Shown: positions 56,800 through 64,000 of the stretch, piece after piece
Position numbering within the stretch: position 1 is the stretch's first letter
How the letters are laid out: every line of letters begins with the position of its first letter
DNA from: Anisodus tanguticus
Lineage: Eukaryota; Streptophyta; Magnoliopsida; Solanales; Solanaceae
Length of the DNA: 64,000 nt
Assembly: GCA_034509755.1 (NCBI GenBank)
Contig: CM067547.1
Span: forward strand, 49,130,859-49,194,858
Reading direction: 5' to 3'
Position numbers and translations under genes: made by a program
The notes under the pieces: model-generated
The model's database searches: none
What the model was told of the DNA's origin: nothing
The model's input: only the letters and a program-made list of their open reading frames with translations

Positions 56800-59016
56800 T
56801 GGTGTGACATAAAATGTTTTTATATTTTTCCTTCTTTGATTGTATTAATATTTTAAAAAATATTTTTCTCAAAATATGAGAAATTGGAGGAAAACATTGA
56901 TATTTGGCACAAATATCTAAGTTTCGTGTTACTTACCCTCGGGTTCTTAGTACTTTAATCATTCATTTGTGCCTAAAAGGTTGTATTTTGAGTTTATGTT
57001 GTCATGTTTGTGATGTGTAGGTGTGATGAGCAAAATGGAGTCAATTCCGAGCTTATTTTGGCAGTTTGGAAGCATTATACACAAAGCCGAAGCAGCAAAA
57101 GGATCGTAGAACACTTAAAAGAAAAGAAAAGAAGAAGAAAATCACTGAAGCCACCCGCGATGGGTCTGCAACGCGGGAGTGCCGTGTGCAGGCTCTTGAT
57201 ATGAAGTTTTGTTGCTCATCCGCTATGCATCCTCGACGCAGGGGAGCTGATCTGTGATGGACCTGTGACGCGGGGATGGCACGTGTAGGTCCAACCTCTG
57301 AAGTTTTATTCCTCTTCCGTGATGGGGGCGCAACGCGGGTACGCCGCACGTCATGGCAATTTTCCTATTCCGATTGGAACTCAGTTCTATTTTTCCCTAG
57401 ACCATAAATATAGGTTTTAAACATTGTAAAAGCGGCTAGAACATATTCTTTTGAGTTTGGCACGTTGTTGATATTAGCTTTCATCTATTTTCTCTATTGT
57501 TATCATTGAACTTTTGTTTATTCATGAATTCTTGTTATCATTCTTGAATCACGAGTAGCTAAGTTCTCTAAAATTTTGGGGTTGCGGTGTAGTCATGATT
57601 GTTGATGTTTTATGAGTAATAAAACCTTAGAAGTTTATTTATATACAATTATTTTCTTGCTTCTGTTCTTAATTGCTTGATTGCGTGCGTTATAGTCGAG
57701 TTCTATTTACTATTTAATATACGTGCTTGGGAAAGACGTTATTAGATTAGAGAAGAAGTAAGGAGAGTGTGATATGATTATCCCTAAAATAGGGCTAGAA
57801 TTAGTGGCTAGGATAGAAATATACTTAGACATCACATTTAATTAGATATTGTGTACGAATTGCATCCTTAACAGGTCAATTCCATAGGAATATAGGCGAC
57901 GAACTGTTATGAATCAGCGGGTAAAAAAATAGATTCATAAGTTCGATACCTTGTATAAAACTCATGTGTGCAAGAAATATTCTATCGCATAGAGTGTATG
58001 AATGGGTTGATTAACAATTCACAGATGAAAAAATGGCAAAAAAGAAAGCATTCACTCCTCTTTTCTATCTTGCATCTATAGTATTTTTGCCCTAGTGAAC
58101 TTCTTTCTCAGTTAATAAATATATGGAATCTTGGGTTACTAATTGGTGGAATACTGGGCAATCCGGATTTTTTTTGAATAATATTCAAGAAAAGAGTCTT
58201 CTAGAAAAATTCATAGAATTAGATGAACTCCTCTTCTTGGACAAAATGATCAAGGAATACTCGGAAACACATCTCGAAGAGTTTGGGATAGGAATCCATA
58301 AAGAAACGATCCAATTAATCAAGATACAAAATGAGACTCGTATCCATACAATTTTGCACTTCTCGACAAATATAATATGTTTTATTATTCTAAGCAGGTA
58401 TTCAATTTTGGGTAATGAAAAACTTGTTATTCTTAACTATTGGGCTCAGAAATTCCTATATAACTTAAGTGACACAGTAAAAGCTTTTTCTATTCTTTTA
58501 TTAACTGATTTATGTATTGGATTCCATTCACCCCACGGCTGAGAATTAATGATTGACTCTATCTCTAAAGATTTTGGATTTGTTCATAATGATCAAATTA
58601 TAACTGGTCTTGTTTCCACCTTTCCATTCATTCTCGATATAATTTTTAAATATGTTCAGGAGAATGTTACACGATTAATAATTCGGTTAATTAACATTCC
58701 TGAATAAGTCTTTTGGGGTCAGTTACTTAAACGACGAAATAGGATTGGTGAAACAACCACGATCCTGGAATAATTATCTCTCTGTGATAAATTCAAGTCT
58801 TACATACATTCTTCGCAAACTGTTAGCATAAATTAGTTTTTTTTTTTTTGCATTAGTTATAAAACAAAACAAATACCCTCTTTCATACTTGCATGCTTAG
58901 TAGTGATAGTGAAGTCTTTTATAACCGTTGATCATAAGTCTCTGTGGGTTCGACTTCTGACTTTTACAAGTCTCTATATTACTTGGCGACCACGTATATT
59001 TGCATGTGCGTTTGAC
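56800..59016 (+). repeat. 5' LTR region of an Athila/Tat-like Gypsy (start uncertain)
   Basis: The right limit is set by the primer-binding site at 59030. The region contains a TATA-like ACCATAAATATAGG (57411). Plant Tat/Athila LTR words such as GGATTGGTGAAACAACCACG (58744) and GGAATAATTATCTCTCTGTG (58769) are also present (from memory). It is interrupted by plastid DNA at about 57885-58655. Frames at 57004-57349 are not genes. Confidence 0.5.
57885..58655 (+). pseudogene. cemA: Plastid-derived insertion (NUPT) with a decayed cemA copy
   Basis: From ATG at 58033 the frame gives MAKKKAFTPLFYLASIVFLP. Two stops (TAG TGA, at the place of two tryptophans) follow, then SFSVNK. The open frame 58123-58542 continues with ESWVTNWWNTGQSGFFLNNI, LHFSTNIICFIILSRYS and LLLTDLCIGFHSPHG. 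A TGA replaces another tryptophan, and homology continues to FILDIIFKY near 58652. This is the chloroplast inner-envelope protein CemA, about 207 of roughly 229 residues. The upstream 150 bp (GATTCATAAGTTCGATACCT) is probably the plastid spacer before cemA. In chloroplasts CemA acts in envelope proton/CO2-uptake physiology; here it is untranslated nuclear debris. The stops all fit G-to-A change. Confidence 0.9.
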
Positions 59017-59029
59017 AAAAATAAGTTTT

Positions 59030-59047
59030 TGGCACCGTTGTTGGGGA
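59030..59047 (+). other. Primer-binding site of the Athila/Tat-like Gypsy
   Basis: TGGCACCGTTGTTGGGGA, close to the TGGCGCCGTTGCCGGGGA-type site of plant Athila/Tat elements. Confidence 0.75.
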
Positions 59048-59129
59048 CTTAGAAATTAACTATTTTATTAGAGTAACCTATTACTGATTTAGTTATCCAA
59101 GTATTAACGTCTTGATCTTAGCTGTTATT

Positions 59130-60500
59130 AAACATATGTAGTACAATCGAATGCAAAGGTCTGCTAGTCAAAACAATCTTGAGGACTTTTACACTGAGCC
59201 TGAACTGTTTTCCACCAATGCAAGAGGGAAGTTAATTTTTGGGAAAATCAAGAAGCTAACGTTGTGGTACCTGTAGTAATGGTAACTAACGCACCACCAT
59301 CGATAGTTCGAGAGGTGGAAGTACCTCTCATGGGTAATGTCACTTCGGGCATTGTCAAACTTATCATCGAGGGGCACCTTCAGCTTACCTTGAGCTAAAA
59401 CATCCCATGATGAAGTGGTTTCACTCCAATGGGTAGTTCACTGGTTTTCCGCATGAGGATCCTCAGCGACACATCCAAACTCTCTTGGAAATTATAGATA
59501 CTTATGTGACCACCAGGGTCACTGCTGATTATGTGAGGTTGACACTGTTCCCATTCTCTCTACTTGGGGATACCAAGAAATAGTTGCACGTAGAACCAAC
59601 AAATACCGTTACCCCCTAGGATGATCTAGCAAGGAAATTTTTGACTAAGTTATTTCCATCTGGGAAGATAGCGAGGCTCATAAGGGAAATCATGTCCTTC
59701 CGACAGAAACTTAAAGAAGGGTTATATCAGGCATGTGAGAGGTTCAAAGCATTGCTTATAGACTATCCTCATCATCATCAATCGAACAAAGTTCTGGCAC
59801 ACACATTTATTGATAGTCTAGATTACCATGAAAAAGTGTTGATAGATATTACGGCTAGAGGACAAGCTCTTGATCTGAGTTATAATAAATTATTCATTTT
59901 ATTGAACAGGTTCTCTCAGAGTAGCTCTGAATGGCAAGGTGATCACCGGAATAATGTTACTAAAAAGACTTTGTGAGCACTGGAGGTAGATCTATACACA
60001 AGCATAACAACGCAGATTGAGGCTATGCGAAAGAAATTTAAGGACTTCATAATGGGAAAGTCTCAATCACAGGTGCAAGTAGTGCATCAAGCCCATGTGT
60101 TTTGTGAGGTGTGAGGTGTGTGGTGAAAGGCACACTAGTGATATATGTTTATCAAATCCATAGTCTATCTTTTCCATGGGCAATGCAGCCAGAGTCCATG
60201 GTAATCAGAATGTATATGGCAACTCATACAATCCTTCTTGAAACAATCACCCAAATTTCTCTTGGGGTGGTAATCAAAATGGAGGTAACCAGAATAGGGC
60301 ACATGGGCAATATCAACAAAATCAGCCCAAATCTTAAGCTCCTTAAAGTAGTATGGAAGACACGATGAAACAAATGATGGGGGATACGCAGAAGGTGATG
60401 GCAAGTCAACAGGATTTAGAGCAAAAAATAATGGTAAAAAATCAGAATTGTGATCTTGCAGTGGGGAACTTAGAAAGACAGATGGGTCAAATAGCATGTG
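59130..60500 (+). pseudogene. Athila/Tat-like gag remnant
   Basis: The best frame, 59641-59976, reads LTKLFPSGKIARLIREIMSF, KLKEGLYQACERFKALL and ALDLSYNKLFILLNRFSQ. This is the capsid part of Athila-type gag. Earlier sequence (59150-59640) matches in pieces (YADGNPHEHL-like FPHEDPQRHIQTLLEI near 59447-59495). Around 60100-60150 short cysteine-containing fragments may be what remains of the zinc knuckle. Multiple stops and shifts. Confidence 0.8.
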
Positions 60501-60949
60501 CTTAAAATACGAGGCCACAAGAGGGACTCCCGAGTGATACTGATCTTAACTTGAAACATTGTAATGTCGTATCCCTTTGAAATGGGAGGCAACTAGAAGA
60601 ACTAGCACCACAGAAAATAGCTCGGGCAGTAGTATATGAAGTGGCGGTCGTAGAAGATAAGGTTATTGAGATAGAGAGGGTAGAGAAGACGTTTGTAGCA
60701 AAGCAGCCACCGCCAATGGTTGTAAAACCACCACCTCTGTTCCCTAAGATGTTATCTAAATAGAAAGAAGAAACCACATATAAAAAGTTTCTTAACTTAC
60801 TTAAGTAGATAAATGTGAATGTTCCTTTGGTGGATATGTTTTAAGGGATTCCAAAATATGTGAAGTATATCAAGGACATAGTCACTAATAAGAGTCATTT
60901 CACGTAATAGTCCACAGTTTCACTTACTGAAGAGTGCATGTCTTGAATT

Positions 60950-61388
60950 CAGAATAAGTTAAATGAAACTGAAGGATCCTGGTAGCTTTGCAATCGAGAT
61001 CACTATTGGGAAGTAGATCATTGCAAGAGCACTTTATGATTTGGGTGCAAGTATAAATCTGATGTCGTCATCTATGTTCAAAAATTTGGGGTTGAAAAAT
61101 CCAAGACCAACCACTATCGATTTGCAGTTGGTGGGTAGATCATTGGCTAGGCCTGAGAGAATTATAGAATATATGTTGGTACATGTTGGATCTCTTACAT
61201 TCGCGACAAATTTTGTTATTTTGAACTTCGAGCCAGATCCAACCGTCCCATTTATTTTGGGGCGTCCGTTTTTTATGACAGAAAGAGCTTTGATTAATAT
61301 AGTTGCTGGCCAGTTAACTATGAGAGTACTTGACAAAGTTGAGGTGTTCAATGTGTACAAGGATCTCAAGTTACCTAAAAATCTATGA
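60950..61388 (+). pseudogene. Athila/Tat-like protease remnant
   Basis: In frame from about 61026: LYDLGASINLMSSSMFKNLG, then LQLVGRSLARPERIIEYMLV, VHVGSLTFATNFVIL and PFILGRPFFMTERALINI. The aspartic protease motif is DLGAS. Preceding sequence (60960-61025, GSFAIEITIG) is the usual lead-in to the protease. No open frame links it to gag or RT. Confidence 0.85.
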
Positions 61389-61899
61389 AGAACTTGCGGT
61401 TATTACTCTGCTGTCAGAGGATAACATTGGAGCTACCATTCCGTCGAGTGATCCATTAGAAAGAGCTCTAGTGGGTGACGACATCTTTGTTGATACCTAG
61501 GCATTAGAATTGGTGCAGATTATTGATTTAGCAGGGATCTATGTTCGAGAATGAGAGTTTGTTCCACTTGGCAGAGAAATTGGACCTCCACCAAAGCTAT
61601 CAATAGAAGAAACTCCAAAGTAAGAGTTGAAATCCATACCTCCGCATCTCAAATATGCGTACTTAGGTGAGAGTGGAACTCTTCCCATTATTCTAGAAGC
61701 AAAGTTGAATGAAACAGAAACGGAGATGTCTTTGGAGGTCCTGAAAAATCACAAAAATAGCATTACGTTAGTAGATATCTGACATTTAGGGCATCACCCC
61801 TGCATTTTGCATGCATAAGATAGTTCTAGAGGAAGATCATAAGTCGAGTATACAACATCAAAGAAGGTTAAATACGATAATAAAAGAAACGGTCAAGAA

Positions 61900-63170
61900 G
61901 TACATAATTAAGTGGTTAGACACAGACATTGACTACACAATTTCTGACAACAAGTGGGTGAGCCCAGTATAGTGTGTCCCAAATAAAGGAGGGATGCCAG
62001 TGGTGACAAATGAAAAAAAATGACCTCATTTCAACGAGAAAATAACAGGGTGGCAGATTTGCATGAATTATCACAAGTTGAACGAGGCCACTAGAAAATA
62101 TCACTACCTGATTCCATTTATTGATCAAATGCTGGACAGATTGGCTGGACAAGAGTTCTATTGCTTCCTTGATGGATATTCATGTTATGATCATATAGCT
62201 ATTGTTCCTGAAGATCAGTAGAAGACCACATTTACATGCCCATACGATACATATGTTTTCAAGAGAATGTCGTTCGACTTATGCAATGCACCGATGACTT
62301 TTCAAAGGTGTATGATGGAAATATTTTCTGAAATGGTGGAGGACTTTATGGAAGTGTTCATGGGTAACTTCTCTATATTCGGGAGCTCTTTCGCAGCATG
62401 TCTGAAAAAATCTAGATCGGGTCCTTGCAAGATGTGAAGAGACTAACTTAGTGTTAAATTGGGAGAAGTGTCACTTTATGGTCTGAGAGGGTATTGTCCT
62501 CGGGGATAAAGTGTCGAAAACAGGCCTAGAAGTTGATCATTCTAGAGTGGAATTATTGAGAAACTGCCACCCATTGTGTCTGTAAAGGTGGTACGTAGTT
62601 TTATTAGGCACACAAAATTCTACAGATGGTTTATCAAGGAATTCTCCAAAATATCTAGTACAATGTGTAAGTTGTTGAAGAAGGAGGTAAAGTTTGAGTT
62701 CAACGACGTTTTTCTGAAAGCGTTTGAGAAGTTGAAGTGAAGGTTGGTGACTGCACCCATAATAATAGCACCAGATTGGAACTTTCCATTTGAATTGATG
62801 TGCGGTGCTAGTGATAATGCAATAGGGGTTGTTCTAGGTCAGAGAAAAAGAAGATTTTTCACTCCATTTATTATGCCAGCAAGACGTTGGACGCTGCTTA
62901 GATGAACTACACGGTAACTGAAAATGAGATACTAGTATGCTTTTGATAAGTTTCGGTCTTACCTTGTGGGAACTCATGTCACGATATATATAGATCATTC
63001 CGCTCTCCGATACTTATTTAACAAGAAAGATGCGAAACCCAGGCTGATTTGGTGAATTCTCTTAATAGAAGAATCTGATATAGAAATTAAAGATCGTAAA
63101 GGGACAGAAAATCAGGTTGCATATCACCTTTTGCGATTAGAGAACTACGATCATGTGATTGAATATGGAC
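61900..63170 (+). pseudogene. Athila/Tat-like reverse transcriptase and RNase H remnant
   Basis: RT pieces are WQICMNYHKLNEATRKYHYL, DQMLDRLAGQEFYCFLDGYS (about 62055-62180), TFTCPYDTYVFKRMSF, NAPMTFQRCMMEIFSEMVED and MEVFMGNFSIFGSSF. The last is the catalytic region, reading MGNFS in place of an MDDFS-type motif. RNase H pieces at 62780-63130 include LMCGASDNAIGVVLGQRKR, TIYIDHSALRYLFNKKDAKP and GTENQVAYHLLRLEN. Stops and shifts are frequent. Confidence 0.85.
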
Positions 63171-63239
63171 AGATCCGAGAAGCCTTTTCTGATGAGCAAC
63201 TCTTTGCTATTCCAGACGCTGAAGTGCCTTGGTATGCGA

Positions 63240-64000
63240 TATTGTGAACCTGATAGTGAGTGGGATCTACCCACCTGAAATGACCACTCAGCAACAGAGA
63301 AAGAGAAAGCTATATCATGACTCGAATTTCTACATATGGGATGAACCATATCTATTCAGGCAAAGTCCCGATCAACTAGTTAGAAGATGCATCTCGCAAA
63401 TAGAGGTACATAAAGTATTGAAGAGTTGCCATTCGTCCCCATATGAAGGGCATTTCGGAGGTGATTGCACTACATCGAATGTATTGCAATCGGTTTCTAC
63501 TGGCCCACGTTATTTAAGGATGCACACGTGTTTGCCAAAAATTATATAGATGTCAACGAACGGGCAACATTTTGAGGAAGAATGAGATGCCTTTGAACAA
63601 CATCTTTGAGGTAGAAATATTCAACATCTGTGGCATTTATTTCATGAGACCATTCCCACCATCGTATGACAATAAATATATCTTACTTGTAGTGGATTAT
63701 GTGTTGAAATGGGTAGGGGTAGTCCTTCTTCCCACCAATGATACAAAAGTAGTGGTGAATTTTATGCGGAAAAATATATTTGCAAGATTCGGCACTCCGA
63801 GGGCGATGATTAGTGATGGGGGTGCATATTTTTGCAATCAGTTGATGAGGCACCTCTTGGCAGAATATTGAATGAAGCACAATGTTTTCTATTGCTTACC
63901 ACCCGCAAACATATGGACAAGTCGAAGTGTCCAACTGAGAGGTAAAACAGATCTTGGAGAAAACAGTGAATGTGCAGAAGAAAGATTGGGCAGCCAAGCT
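63240..64000 (+). pseudogene. Athila/Tat-like integrase remnant, runs off window
   Basis: The zinc-finger part at 63270-63490 includes YIWDEPYLFRQSPDQLVRRC and CHSSPYEGHFGGDCT. The core at 63570-63870 includes VWGIYFMRPFPPSYDNKYIL-like GIYFMRPFPPSYDNKYILLV, YVLKWVGVVLLPTNDTKVVV and FGTPRAMISDGGAYFCNQLM. A frameshift after LLAEY moves the last catalytic region (TYGQVEVSNREVKQILEK in another frame, about 63905-63960) out of frame. The element continues beyond 64000, where a 3' LTR would be expected. Confidence 0.85.

Noticed and set aside
57004..57349. Lys/Arg-rich frames
   Set aside because: They lie in the putative Athila/Tat LTR region, are short, and have counterparts of equal quality on both strands.
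1..64000. Endogenous pararetrovirus or other viral integration
   Set aside because: All reverse transcriptases seen group by motif and domain order with Copia, Gypsy or LINE elements. No movement-protein or caulimovirus coat signature was found.

Overview
This is a nuclear window from a flowering plant, most likely a member of the Solanaceae. The evidence is an A+T-rich, intron-containing background, tRNA-derived SINEs, Copia, Gypsy, LINE, hAT, CACTA-like and MITE remnants in nearly every kilobase, and a stretch of plastid DNA whose cemA copy reads like the tobacco-type gene. There are no operons, CRISPR arrays or prokaryotic features. The family assignment is inference.

Only two loci look like working host genes. 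The first is a GASA/snakin-type cysteine-rich secreted peptide gene on the minus strand (297-1359, two coding exons). The second is a single-exon RING-finger gene on the plus strand (44269-44931). The GASA gene is the intact member of a decayed tandem family, all on the minus strand. Copy 2 (16927-19306) keeps a perfect second exon but has lost the end of exon 1 and its donor. Copy 3 (28211-32937) has a signal-peptide frameshift, a premature stop and a Copia element inside exon 2. The three copies share 3' flanking sequence, and copies 2 and 3 also share intron and promoter sequence, so the family arose by segmental duplication.

Layout: 0-2.5 kb, GASA copy 1 with a SINE in its intron. 2.5-10.3 kb, intergenic DNA with duplications, a long hairpin and an old LTR. 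10.3-15.5 kb, a MITE, a LINE endonuclease remnant, a complete 278-bp TRIM, a CACTA-like end, a hAT element with a G-rich minisatellite, and a Copia LTR with primer-binding site. 16.9-19.3 kb, GASA copy 2 with a solo LTR in its intron. 22.0-27.4 kb, a complete but dead minus-strand Copia (target duplication ATAAT). 28.2-32.9 kb, GASA copy 3 split by a plus-strand Copia. 33.2-34.2 kb, a composite hAT unit carrying a LINE reverse-transcriptase piece. 34.4-40.9 kb, a minus-strand Copia with 1.2-1.3-kb LTRs (target duplication CCACG), same family as the solo LTR at 17.5 kb. 42.1-46.2 kb, a Mutator-like TIR element, the RING gene and a hAT element. 47.4-55.6 kb, a rearranged Gypsy block with one end inverted, bounded by a 29-bp direct repeat. 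56.8-64.0 kb, an Athila/Tat-like Gypsy whose 5' LTR region contains plastid cemA DNA and which runs off the window end.

The genes do not form a pathway. The main story is a tandem defence-peptide family being eroded by nested transposable elements. I found no convincing new biological system. The most unusual structures are the composite hAT/LINE unit, the inverted Gypsy composite, the plastid insert within an LTR region, and the layered decay of the GASA cluster. All boundaries were read by eye.
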